A stretch of DNA of 52,152 nt from positions 1-52,152 of the forward strand of contig CAYWUI010000023.1 in the NCBI GenBank assembly GCA_964461435.1, written 5' to 3'. This document shows positions 35,557 to 44,687 of the stretch, piece by piece (within the stretch, counting starts at the first letter, position 1; the number at the start of each line of letters is the position of its first letter). The notes beneath the pieces were generated by a model. The model was given only the letters and a program-made list of their open reading frames with translations. It searched no databases and had not been told where the DNA came from. Made by a program: the position numbers and the translations under genes. The DNA comes from G020354785 sp964461435. GTDB taxonomy: Bacteria > Bacteroidota > Bacteroidia > Bacteroidales > UBA10428.

Positions 35557-36873
35557 ATGAAGTGGAAAAAAGAGATTAAAATACTGGTATGGATGCTGGT
35601 TGTATTTGTATTTGCTTTCCAAATGCCCCTTCAAGATGCCCGTTTTAGAGAAGCAATAATGGCCATGTTCGACCTTACCAGATGGTATGCACGGGAACAT
35701 GTGATTTTATGTCTGTTACCTGCCTTCTTTATTGCAGGTGTGATATCTGTATTTGTAAGCCAGGGTGCTGTAATGAAATACTTTGGGGCAAAGGCAAAAA
35801 AATGGGTGGCCTATATGGTTGCATCGCTATCAGGAACTATACTGGCCGTTTGTAGTTGCACTATTTTGCCATTGTTTTCAAGTATTCATAAAAGGGGTGC
35901 CGGCCTTGGCCCTGCTATTGCTTTTTTGTATTCAGGTCCCGCAATAAATATCCTGGCAATTATTCTTACTGCCCGTATATTGGGATTTGAAATGGGTTTA
36001 GCCCGGATTATAGGTGCAGTAGCTTTTGCAATAATAATTGGTTCAGTTATGTCTTTAATTTACCGGAAAGAAGAAAAAGCAAAACAGGAAGAACAGATCA
36101 ATTTTCCCGATATGCCTGAAAAACGCCCCATGTGGCAAACAGCTTTTCACTTTTTTACCCTCGTGCTAATACTCGTGTTTGCTAACTGGGGAAAACCAGG
36201 AAACGATATTACAAGCGGTGGCTGGTACTGGTTGTGGTCAAATAAATGGTATATTACATCTGCTTTCGCCTTAATATTGGTATTTTCCTTAATCTATATC
36301 CTGAAACTTAAATGGCAACATATAGTTGTGGCTTCTATTGTTACAATCGTTTCGGCATTTGTTAGTTCATCGCCCCTTGTACCAATGATTGTGGGAATTG
36401 CAGGAATTGGCATAATTACTTTACTGGATAAAAAAGAACCGGAAAACAAAGAGTGGACCCTATCATCATGGGATTTCGCAAAACAAATTATGCCTTTACT
36501 GGCTGTAGGCGTGTTGATTGCAGGCTTTCTTCTGGGTTCAACCCACGATAATACTGTAATGGCGGGTATTATTCCCAACGCGTGGATTGCTAAATTGGTC
36601 GGTGGAAACACAGTTTTTTCCAACTTCTTTGCTTCCATTGCTGGAGCATTCATGTATTTCGCTACCCTGACCGAAGTGCCTATATTGCAGGGATTAATTG
36701 CAGGAGGAATGGGAAAAGGCCCTGCTTTGGCATTGCTCTTGGCCGGCCCATCGTTATCACTACCTAATATGCTTGTTATTCGTGGAGTATTAGGTACTCA
36801 AAAAACTATTGTTTATGTAATGCTTGTTGTGGTTATGGCAACCATAACAGGTCTCATTTATGGAATCATATAA
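35557..36873 (+). CDS. arsP: ArsP-family permease
   Basis: 438 residues with about ten membrane helices, PF03773-type permease. Conserved features include the first domain with SLSGTILAVCSCTILPLFSSI (Cys99, Cys101) and KRGAGLGPAIAFLYSGPAIN, and the second with AGAFMYFATLTEVPILQGLI and GPSLSLPNMLVI. ArsP proteins export trivalent organoarsenicals such as methylarsenite and reduced roxarsone. The gene has its own ArsR operator and is followed after 37 bases by a truncated acr3. Assignment to the broader permease family is certain; the organoarsenical substrate follows from context. Confidence 0.88.
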   Translation: MKWKKEIKILVWMLVVFVFAFQMPLQDARFREAIMAMFDLTRWYAREHVILCLLPAFFIAGVISVFVSQGAVMKYFGAKAKKWVAYMVASLSGTILAVCSCTILPLFSSIHKRGAGLGPAIAFLYSGPAINILAIILTARILGFEMGLARIIGAVAFAIIIGSVMSLIYRKEEKAKQEEQINFPDMPEKRPMWQTAFHFFTLVLILVFANWGKPGNDITSGGWYWLWSNKWYITSAFALILVFSLIYILKLKWQHIVVASIVTIVSAFVSSSPLVPMIVGIAGIGIITLLDKKEPENKEWTLSSWDFAKQIMPLLAVGVLIAGFLLGSTHDNTVMAGIIPNAWIAKLVGGNTVFSNFFASIAGAFMYFATLTEVPILQGLIAGGMGKGPALALLLAGPSLSLPNMLVIRGVLGTQKTIVYVMLVVVMATITGLIYGII

Positions 36874-36910
36874 TCAAACTTATATGTCGAAAACCCAAAT
36901 CGTAATTTAA

Positions 36911-37645
36911 ATGTCATCTTTAGTAAAACGGTTATCATTCTTAGATAGGTATTTGACCCTTTGGATATTCCTTGCCATGTTTATAGGCGTTTTATCAGGG
37001 TATTTGTTGCCCTCAATAGCTGGATTCTGGAATTCAATGAGTTCAGGTACAACCAACATTCCTATTGCAATTGGATTAATTGTTATGATGTACCCTCCTT
37101 TGGCAAAGGTGAGATACGAAGAATTAAAAGATGTTTTCCGCAACATTAAAATACTAAGTTTATCATTAGTTCAAAACTGGTTAATAGGTCCGGTATTGAT
37201 GTTTGGTTTAGCAATCCTTTTCCTGCACGAATATCCGCATTACATGGCCGGTTTAATTTTAATCGGATTAGCCAGGTGTATAGCTATGGTGATTGTATGG
37301 AATGAACTGGCAAAGGGTGATACTGAGTACGCTGCGGGGCTGGTTGCTTTTAATTCAATATTCCAGGTCTTATTCTTTTCAGTATATGCCTATGTTTTTC
37401 TGACTATCATACCTGGATGGTTAGGTTTACAATCTTTTAAAGTAGATATCACCATCGGCCAGATTGCTAAAAGTGTATTTATATATCTGGGAATACCTTT
37501 TATTGCAGGATTTTTAACACGGTTTATTCTTATTCGCATAAAAGATAAAGACTGGTATCATAAAAAGTTTATTCTTAAAATTATGCAGGAGAATTCTTGT
37601 CAGTTCTTTTATGAATGTGAGAACTGTCATTGTTTCAGTTTATAA
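36911..37645 (+). pseudogene. acr3: ACR3 arsenite efflux transporter, 3' truncated
   Basis: 244 codons, of which about 224 match the ACR3 family: FLDRYLTLWIF, GLIVMMYPPLAKVRYEE, the conserved Cys123 in GLARCIAMVIVWN, and the helices that follow. After KKFILKI (about 37583) the sequence changes to MQENSCQFFYECENCH, which is unlike the family, and stops; the last third (about 110-120 residues, three or so helices) is missing. The family normally exports As(III) with about ten helices, so this copy is probably inactive. The tail overlaps the stop of the convergent lipoprotein gene by 11 bases. A CAGTTCT/AGAACTG hairpin (37601-37626) lies in the foreign tail. Confidence 0.82.
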
Positions 37646-38852
37646 TTGTTATTATTCTTGATTTTGTAACTGAGTCGGGATTATTCTCATAATAGTTTAT
37701 TTTTATTTTACTCTCATCCGTTGCAAGAAACATAATCCTGAGATCAGCAATTTTCCCCGATTCCATAACTTCAAAGGTCTGCGTGTCATGTTCAGAATCA
37801 TAAATGGTGTTTTTCCAGTTTATTGGCCCATTGGGGGCAGCCTCAAAGGCCCAGTAGGCACCCACCGGCTCACCTCCCTCCACGAATTCGAGCTTTATCT
37901 TTAGGCTCGCGCCTTTAGGTAATACAGCCGCCATACTATATTCATCATTTACACCTACTGTGAACACCGAATCCTTGTCATTTAATATATTAATTCCATA
38001 GGGGGAGGTCTCGGGGTATTCAATGAAACCGGTGAATGCAAAGTCGGTATTGTCAACAAACTGCTCAATATATTTTTCAAAATCTGGTATCTCAATACTG
38101 ACTCCCAGGGACTCATACCTGTCAGTTAGGTTTGTCCTTACATTGTCAGTATTAAGGTATTTAGCATGGTTTATGAGGGCCGTACCTAAAGAACTGTTGT
38201 CCAGAGTGCCGTCTTCGCGTATGTCGGTACTGATATTTGCAAGCAGTTCGGATAGTTCCGCTACTGTCCGGTATCCCTTAATTACAGACGATACTGCAAG
38301 CAAAATAGCATTATCTTCTCCCTGTTTCGTAATATCAAGGTACTCTGACGATGCCATGTCCGCCTTTGATATGTCAAAAATATTGAGTATCTCCTGCTGT
38401 GCCTGGCTTTTGGCTTCACTGAAAGAGCTGCCCCGGGATATAAGGTATTCGACGCGCTCTTTTTCGAGATTTGACAGTATATTGACATTTATGCTCGACG
38501 AATCTGTTAAATCAGTCAGTGTGTAAAGCACAAGGCGGGCAGAAGAGTTCTCGCCTGCAATTTCATCGAAGTAAAATCCGTCTGCTTTCAATTCAACAAA
38601 GCGGGATGAAAATTCAACATTGTCTATTTCAAACGTACCCTTATTGTCAATAATCTGCGTACTGAAATTTTTACCTGTTTGTGTAAGGTTATCATTCAAT
38701 TCCGAGATTGTTATTGAAGTGCCGTTATTAAAGGGGCCTTTCTGTACAAAGCCGGTTATCTTTTCTTTTTTTATTACAGTACTGTCATCCTTCTCACATG
38801 AAGCTATCAGAATGATTGTTATTGGGATCAGGCAGAGAATACTGGTTTTCAT
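37635..38852 (-). CDS. Surface or periplasmic lipoprotein of unknown function
   Basis: 405 residues with a lipoprotein signal (IASCEKDD, Cys19). I do not know its function. The N-terminal part (about 30-120, ITGFVQKGPFNNGTSITISE) is beta-rich and is a motif I associate with lipoproteins of this phylum that begin with a carboxypeptidase-regulatory-like module. The middle (about 125-260) is helical. The C-terminal part (about 275-405) is again beta-rich, with GASLKIKLEFVEGG, and may be a binding domain. It is single and convergent with truncated acr3. The complete signal peptide and long frame argue for a real gene. Confidence 0.75.
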   Translation of the reverse strand: MKTSILCLIPITIILIASCEKDDSTVIKKEKITGFVQKGPFNNGTSITISELNDNLTQTGKNFSTQIIDNKGTFEIDNVEFSSRFVELKADGFYFDEIAGENSSARLVLYTLTDLTDSSSINVNILSNLEKERVEYLISRGSSFSEAKSQAQQEILNIFDISKADMASSEYLDITKQGEDNAILLAVSSVIKGYRTVAELSELLANISTDIREDGTLDNSSLGTALINHAKYLNTDNVRTNLTDRYESLGVSIEIPDFEKYIEQFVDNTDFAFTGFIEYPETSPYGINILNDKDSVFTVGVNDEYSMAAVLPKGASLKIKLEFVEGGEPVGAYWAFEAAPNGPINWKNTIYDSEHDTQTFEVMESGKIADLRIMFLATDESKIKINYYENNPDSVTKSRIITIIN

Positions 38853-39133
38853 AATTTTAATATTTAATCATTAAAAGTACTTAGCGTAAGTAAAATAAGA
38901 TATTTGGTGCAAAATAACACAAATTTGTAGAATTTTCGTCTGTTATGAGCAGATGATTTCTATCTTAAATAAGTTGCTTTTATGCCCGTAGCTTTACCAG
39001 TTGAACATCGTACCTGACTGCCATAATTAAAATTTCCGAAATTTAAGAGCCGGGGGTCCATCGAAAATTATATTTTTATATAACATTAATTATTGGCATT
39101 TTTACCGGACTTCCGGGTGTTAACATATTTATC

Positions 39134-39643
39134 ATGATCCGCTTCAGAATTCTAACAGCTATTTTTTCAATGATATCTTCAATCCCATTCATTGCCCTGC
39201 CTTTACTGGCTGGGGACAAATATGTTTCTTCAGCCGCCGGAAACAGCGCCATGGAAGCAGCCGGAGATATTCCCGGTGATATTCTTATTAACGGAGATTT
39301 TTCAGATGGTGACAACCACAGTTTTGATCCCAGCGGTGTAATGACAGCCGGCATTATTGATCAGCTGCTGGCTGTATGGGAGCAGATGGCCGATCATTAC
39401 AAAAACCGATCCGATCTTATATACTATGAAATACTTAATGAGCCCCATGATATTTCCGATGCGGTATGGAAAGGAATGCAGCAACAGGTAATAGATGCCA
39501 TACGCGCGGTTGATGATACACATACAATCATTGTGAGTCCGGACTACTGGAGCAATCCCACCGTGGAGAACATTGAAGGCATCCCCTACCCTTATGATGC
39601 GGGAAGCATGCCCGCCATACTTACCAGTCAACAAAAAGGATGA
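39134..39643 (+). pseudogene. GH5 glycosidase remnant with two internal deletions
   Basis: 169 codons in one frame. Residues 1-27 are a signal peptide. Then a short leader (28-60) jumps to the GH5 stretch NHSFDPSG (61-68) and continues well aligned through WEQMADHYKNRSDLIYYEILNEPH with the acid/base Glu103, and IRAVDDTHTIIV (123-134). At residue 141 (about 39554) it jumps again to PTVENIEGIPYPYDAGSMPA, which in GH5 relatives lies well downstream. The barrel strands around the nucleophile Glu are absent. Both junctions are in frame. It cannot be an active cellulase/mannanase-type enzyme. No sign of a linked PUL. Confidence 0.75.
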
Positions 39644-39754
39644 TCCTCCTGAAATAATTTCAGCCGGGTTTAAGTATTACAGTTTTATTAAAAGCAGGGG
39701 CTTCCTGTTTATAAGCCCTTATTTATTCGGTATTATTTTTTTTATTTTCCTGTA

Positions 39755-41608
39755 CTATTTTTTTATTATTTTCCTTGTTACCGTTTGCTTGTTATATATA
39801 ATCCTCATATAATAGATGCCGGCCGGATAGTCACTTATATCTATTTCGCCGGCACCGCCTCTTTCTTCCCTGTAAAGAGTTTTACCGTTAATATCACACA
39901 GCTCTATAATGCAATGCGCCGCACCTGCGGGTAATTGTATATGAATCATGTTGCAGGCAGGATTGGGATATATTTTAATATTGTTGAGCCCTATATCTTC
40001 CATGCCCGTTTCAACAAGGTCTCTCACATATACAAACAGGGCCTTGTCAAAAGTCTTGAAATCTTCATCGGTAGCCCTGACATAAATGTGGAATTCCGGC
40101 TTCATTTCATAGTCAGGAGAATCGTTAATAATTAAATCCGTCCCGTCAATGATAAACAGGTAATTATCCAAATCATTATTTCCATCTCCTTCAATTAAGG
40201 CAAAGGTATGTCCTGACTGCTGGTCGGGATCATCTGCAGACAATGTACCTACAACATAGCCGGGTGTAATATTTTCATCCACGGAATCGGGGTTCAGTGT
40301 AATATCAACAGGAGCATCAATTACAAGGTGAACAGGATCAGTATATAGAGTAAGATCAGGAAAATCACTATTTATCATCGAGCAGTGGTAAAATCCCGAA
40401 TCCGCATCTGAGAGTCCGGTTAATTCCAAAACCGGTGATGCCGAATATGGTGTTATAGAATCATCATCCAGCCACCATTTATACAGGTTATCGGCAGCAG
40501 TAATTTCAGGGACAGCATAGTCCGAGATGTCTATCTGCAGGTCATCGCCTGTACTTTTATCAACACGCCGGGGGCTAACTGCTACATCAAGCTGGGGAGA
40601 ATAGCTGAAGGTGGCTGCAGCAATACCTGTAATTGGTACAAGGTCAGAAAATGTAAAATAATTATTATAGATATCAAATTGACAGTACGACGGTATATTT
40701 TTAATATCTTCAGGAACAGGACCGCTGAGCTTATTGTCACTTAAAAGCAAATTCGTTAAGTCCTGCATTCCCCCGAACCCTGCAGGAATGCTCCCGGTAA
40801 GCTGGTTGCGATGGAGCCTGACATATTTCAGGCTGCTTATATTGCCTATTTCGTGAGGGATAGAGTCACCAAGCCGGTTATCCTGAAGATGCAGATATTC
40901 CAGTTCGACCAGGTTACCAATTTCATGGGGAATGGGTCCTTCAAGCTGGTTATTATTCAAAGATATATTTCTCAGTCCGGTTAAGTTACCGATCTCCGGA
41001 GGTATGGGTCCGGTTAGCTCGTTATCGTCAAGTTCAAAGTATACCAGACTGCTCATATTACCAATTTCAGGGGGAATAGAATCGGTAAGCTGGTTGTTAA
41101 AAAGATACAAAGCCTTTAAGCTGGTCAGGTTGCCAATCTCTGCGGGGATCGGACCGGTGAGCTGGTTATAGTCAAGTATCAAATACTCAAGATTGGTCAG
41201 GTTACTTATTTCAGAGGGTATGGAGCCCGTAAGTCCGTTATCGTAAAGCGACAGTGTCTCCAGGTTGCTTAAATTACAAATTTCCACAGGAATGGAACCG
41301 GTAAGCTGGTTGCTGTAAAGGATCAGATTATATAATCTGCCCAGGTCACCTATCTGTGGAGGTATAACACCTTTAAGATTATTATCCGCGAGTTCTATCT
41401 CGGCAACGCTGTCATTACCCACAGTAATACCATACCATGTTGATACCGGCTGTCCGGGCTGCAGCCAGTTTGTATTGACTATCCAGCCAGCACCATCGGT
41501 ACTGTCGTATAAGGCCACGAGGGCCAGCGAGTCTGTTTCGGGAACCTGTCCTCCTGCCATAAAAACAGAAAAACATAAAACAATCGAGACAAATGCGAAT
41601 TTTTTCAT
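39755..41608 (-). CDS. Secreted leucine-rich repeat protein with T9SS sorting domain
   Basis: 617 residues: signal peptide (1-20), an N-terminal cap with a TDGAGWIVNTNWL motif, ten 24-residue LRRs of the plant type (about 66-310; LTGPIPPEIGNLT pattern), a beta-rich Ig-like region (about 325-430; ISDYAVPEIT.. ADSGFYHC), a cadherin-like segment (about 432-530), and a type A T9SS sorting domain (about 540-617; IKIYPNPACNMIHIQL ... GIYYMRI). It should sit on the cell surface and bind proteins or glycans. The LRR part is a tandem DNA repeat of 72 bases. Single gene on the minus strand. Confidence 0.88.
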   Translation of the reverse strand: MKKFAFVSIVLCFSVFMAGGQVPETDSLALVALYDSTDGAGWIVNTNWLQPGQPVSTWYGITVGNDSVAEIELADNNLKGVIPPQIGDLGRLYNLILYSNQLTGSIPVEICNLSNLETLSLYDNGLTGSIPSEISNLTNLEYLILDYNQLTGPIPAEIGNLTSLKALYLFNNQLTDSIPPEIGNMSSLVYFELDDNELTGPIPPEIGNLTGLRNISLNNNQLEGPIPHEIGNLVELEYLHLQDNRLGDSIPHEIGNISSLKYVRLHRNQLTGSIPAGFGGMQDLTNLLLSDNKLSGPVPEDIKNIPSYCQFDIYNNYFTFSDLVPITGIAAATFSYSPQLDVAVSPRRVDKSTGDDLQIDISDYAVPEITAADNLYKWWLDDDSITPYSASPVLELTGLSDADSGFYHCSMINSDFPDLTLYTDPVHLVIDAPVDITLNPDSVDENITPGYVVGTLSADDPDQQSGHTFALIEGDGNNDLDNYLFIIDGTDLIINDSPDYEMKPEFHIYVRATDEDFKTFDKALFVYVRDLVETGMEDIGLNNIKIYPNPACNMIHIQLPAGAAHCIIELCDINGKTLYREERGGAGEIDISDYPAGIYYMRIIYNKQTVTRKIIKK

Positions 41609-41754
41609 GGCTGTTCTTTTTTGGTTAACAATATCCTGTTATTGCGGTTATACTTTCAGGACGAATGGACTTCACCCTGACGGCTAAAGCTCTTTACAGA
41701 AATAAATTTACAAAAATTGGCCGGAAATGCTAATAAATTTCGGATAAATATGGT

Positions 41755-42294
41755 TTATTCCGGTTCTCCGGTTCCGGAAGGGCCCAGCTGTTCTTCAAGC
41801 TGTCTCACAGCTTCTTCACCGGCTGCCACGGGAATTACAAGTATATTACTTATAATATCGTTCTTTTTATCCGTAAGGTAGATATTCATCTCAGCTATGC
41901 CCTCAAGTCTTAAATTCTGCTTTACAAAAAATACATGCAGTACACCTGTCGGTTCATTGACTTCCTGTTCCGATGTCACTGCATCCTTGTTTACCTTGCC
42001 ATCTTCTCCCGTGTAAGCAATATAAGCAGCTACTTTAACTGTATTCTTCCTATAACTGATATTTTCATAATTTATATCACACCTGGACTGGGAAAAGTTT
42101 GTTGAAGGGGAAGAATATGTCGCTTCAAATTCAGAATAATATATCTCCAGCCAGTTGTAGCCGGGAAGCGAAATTTTTATAAGCACCCCGCTATCATCAG
42201 CCGGCAGGCTCTTTTCACTGTCCTGTCCGTATAAATCCAGGCCGCAGCTAATCACAGCAAATGCCGACAACAAAAAAATTACATTTCTTATCAT
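41755..42294 (-). CDS. Uncharacterised secreted protein or lipoprotein
   Basis: 179 residues with a signal peptide containing VISCG, a possible lipobox at Cys17. The rest is beta-rich (about 35-150: LIKISLPGYNWLEIYYSEFEA) and ends in an acidic tail (EEQLGPSGTGEPE). I do not recognise it. It starts 10 bases after the stop of the propeller-like gene, so the two are an operon. Confidence 0.65.
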   Translation of the reverse strand: MIRNVIFLLSAFAVISCGLDLYGQDSEKSLPADDSGVLIKISLPGYNWLEIYYSEFEATYSSPSTNFSQSRCDINYENISYRKNTVKVAAYIAYTGEDGKVNKDAVTSEQEVNEPTGVLHVFFVKQNLRLEGIAEMNIYLTDKKNDIISNILVIPVAAGEEAVRQLEEQLGPSGTGEPE

Positions 42295-42304
42295 AGCTTT
42301 AAGT

Positions 42305-43432
42305 TTAGTCCCGTCCGATAAAAAAGTATTTCACCCTGTCTTTCAATGCTTTGGCATCAACTATTCCTTTGCGATGATTGTTCCTCCACAGATAAAGTGA
42401 ATCGGAACCTATGCCTGCTATCATCGTGTCGCCCGGGCAAACCGAGATACACTTAAGTTCAGCATTTACGGTATCCTTAACCGGATTAACAGGTTTTTTA
42501 TTAACCAGGCATACAGTACTGTCATCTATCGTTGCCAGTGTATAAGTATTTTTACCGGCTATTGAAAATGAAGCTATTTTTATTCCCGGTACTTTCAGTA
42601 TTCCCTTTTGCATATCAATCATAAGGAAATCCGAAGATTCAAAAAAATTAAAGATCTGCATACCTTTTTCCGGCATTTCACTGTAAAAAGGATACATATC
42701 TGTACGCACCCTGTTTTTCCATATGCTTACATAGGTGCTGTCATTTATTACTGCACGCCCCGAGACATACAAATTTGTATCTTCTTTAACTATATGTGTG
42801 GCTATAGATAATACCGATGACATCGTATCAAGCAGTATTTTTTCGCCGTTTATCCAGCTGCAGGCATTAATATAAAACATCCTTTTCTTAGAATAATTTG
42901 AATAGCCTGCAACATAAACATTAGTATCTTCCGCAAAAATTGACCTTGTAAAGCAGGTCTCATCCTCATCCTTCGGCAGCAACACCAGGCTGTCGTTCTG
43001 CCAGTAGCATGCAGTAATGTCGTTACCGGCGCCATTAATATGGCCTGAGACAAAAACACCTTTATCATTGACAAAGATAGCGCTTGTATAAGCCGAATAT
43101 TTTTCAACCGGGAGGGTTACCAGCATGCTGTTCTTCCAGTAACAGGGGGTTGTATGGCCATCCTTAATATAAATTCCCGATACATAGACATTCTTATTGT
43201 AATAATAGATACCGGAGACGCGGGCACTTGCAGGCAACAGGCTGACCAGGCTATCGTTTATCATATAATAGGCCGTATCATTTCCCAGCTCACCGGGTCC
43301 ATATACACCTGCTACATAAAGATTTGCCGGGGGAAGCGCTTTACCCTCTCCTGATTTAAGGTGAAGGAAAACCAGGACTGCTGCGCATATCACAATCGCA
43401 ACCAAAATTAAACCAATAATAATCTTTTTCAT
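42305..43432 (-). CDS. Membrane-anchored repeat protein, probably beta-propeller
   Basis: 375 residues. An N-terminal membrane anchor (about 3-26) is followed by about six or seven repeats of roughly 48 residues with NVYVSG and CYWKNDSLVLLP-like pairs (for example 85-135, 135-185, 190-245), which suggests a beta-propeller facing the periplasm. No catalytic motif is visible. Co-transcribed with the small protein at 41755. Function unknown. Confidence 0.7.
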   Translation of the reverse strand: MKKIIIGLILVAIVICAAVLVFLHLKSGEGKALPPANLYVAGVYGPGELGNDTAYYMINDSLVSLLPASARVSGIYYYNKNVYVSGIYIKDGHTTPCYWKNSMLVTLPVEKYSAYTSAIFVNDKGVFVSGHINGAGNDITACYWQNDSLVLLPKDEDETCFTRSIFAEDTNVYVAGYSNYSKKRMFYINACSWINGEKILLDTMSSVLSIATHIVKEDTNLYVSGRAVINDSTYVSIWKNRVRTDMYPFYSEMPEKGMQIFNFFESSDFLMIDMQKGILKVPGIKIASFSIAGKNTYTLATIDDSTVCLVNKKPVNPVKDTVNAELKCISVCPGDTMIAGIGSDSLYLWRNNHRKGIVDAKALKDRVKYFFIGRD

Positions 43433-43648
43433 AATTGATATTTTTAAATAGGGACAGCGCCCATTTTTTTTAGTATTAAGAAAACTTGAATATAAGGATT
43501 TAATTATTGTTTTAAAAATAAAAAGGTTCAGGCCTTTGATATAAGCGTTCCTTTATGGGCAACAGGGTATTACATCATTGCTCATTAAAAGAGGTGCTGA
43601 AACCTGCAACAGGGACAAAGAAGGGCGACTCTTTCAGGCAGGAAGCAC

Positions 43649-43969
43649 TTATTTTTTATCGACTGCTGTGAAGGTATCAAAACCTGCAATAATAACTACC
43701 CAGATTAATGTTACCACACCCAATACAATATAGCTTAACCATTTGGGCAGGTACAGGTGTCCGCTCCATGCAGGCCTGAAAAGGTTATAGATCAACACGG
43801 GCAGCATAGCTATTAATATTACCTGTATCCTCCTGCCGAAATTAAATGTAAGCACCGATTTGCAGTTTTCACAGTGCCATTTTGAGTCAATGAACTTAAA
43901 AATCAATTTCCTGTAATAAACCTTTAGCGGGTATTTATAGCCGCAGCCGGGGCAAGTCCTGATTTTCAT
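43649..43969 (-). CDS. Small zinc-ribbon membrane protein
   Basis: 106 residues. The N terminus has two CxxC pairs (CPGCGYKY, 6-13; CENCKS, 33-38) likely binding one zinc, followed by two membrane helices (about 49-66 and 78-98). Start codon overlaps the stop of the upstream gene (ATGA at 43966-43969), so they are coupled. Function unknown; the layout resembles small envelope or membrane-associated zinc-ribbon proteins. Confidence 0.7.
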   Translation of the reverse strand: MKIRTCPGCGYKYPLKVYYRKLIFKFIDSKWHCENCKSVLTFNFGRRIQVILIAMLPVLIYNLFRPAWSGHLYLPKWLSYIVLGVVTLIWVVIIAGFDTFTAVDKK

Positions 43970-44544
43970 TCGATATTATCATAGAGATTTGTGCCAAGCT
44001 TCTTATATCTCTTTTCGGAAGAGAGGTTCGGGCACATTGTAACGAGTGCTGCCAGGACTTTTTGTATGTGTTCATTATCGGCGCATGTACCTTCCGAATA
44101 TAAGGGGGCCGACTGGTCATAGTCCCCTATTTCGGCGCCAGTGGTGCAGGCCACCCAATAGTTCCACCTGTAGCATCGATTGTTTTTGGTAATAATAAAT
44201 ATGCTTCTCCTGAAAGGTTTAAAATTCTTCTTCTTATATACAATATTTAACACATCATCAAACTTAATAAGGAAGCCGTAATATGTGAAGGGCTCTCCAT
44301 TTTGAATAATGACGTAAAATGTCTTGCCGTCATTCATGCTTGGCGAGTAGGCAATAGCTCCGGGCACTATGCGCGGGTCATTGCCGGGCGCAAACTTCAG
44401 CAGTATCTCAATCGCTTCGTCTCTGGGAATAGTATCGATATCTTTTATGCCTTTTTTATAATCAATATATGATTTGCTTCCCTGGGCTGAGAGGAGAGCG
44501 GGCAGGAACAAAAGCAGGGATATCAATACCATTACTTTTTTCAT
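43966..44544 (-). CDS. Uncharacterised secreted protein
   Basis: 192 residues with a signal peptide ending LSAQG (about residue 21). An alpha/beta domain follows with YVIIQNGEPFTYYGFLI and two later cysteines (VACTTG, EGTCADN). I do not recognise the family. It is translationally coupled to the zinc-ribbon membrane protein and lies after the GH127 gene and its terminator, so it has its own promoter. Confidence 0.65.
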   Translation of the reverse strand: MKKVMVLISLLLFLPALLSAQGSKSYIDYKKGIKDIDTIPRDEAIEILLKFAPGNDPRIVPGAIAYSPSMNDGKTFYVIIQNGEPFTYYGFLIKFDDVLNIVYKKKNFKPFRRSIFIITKNNRCYRWNYWVACTTGAEIGDYDQSAPLYSEGTCADNEHIQKVLAALVTMCPNLSSEKRYKKLGTNLYDNIE

Positions 44545-44629
44545 ACAAGCATTGATTTACATACATTTAAAGTTACAACAATTAATAAAAAATAGCAGTT
44601 CATTTTCAATAAAGATAGTAACAAAAAGC

Positions 44630-44662
44630 AAAAATGCTTTCCCGCATCAGGACGGGAAAGCA
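44630..44662 (-). terminator. Intrinsic terminator of the GH127 gene
   Basis: Perfect 10-base arms TGCTTTCCCG (44635-44644) and CGGGAAAGCA (44653-44662) with an 8-base loop, followed on the minus strand by TTTTTGCTTTTTG. Lies 26 bases downstream of the GH127 stop. Confidence 0.9.
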
Positions 44663-44687
44663 CTATCAGCCCGTAATTACGGATTGA

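Noticed and set aside
38985..39030. tRNA-like words (GTAGCTTTACCAGTTGAACATC)
   Set aside because: No cloverleaf can be formed; acceptor, T-arm and anticodon arms are missing.
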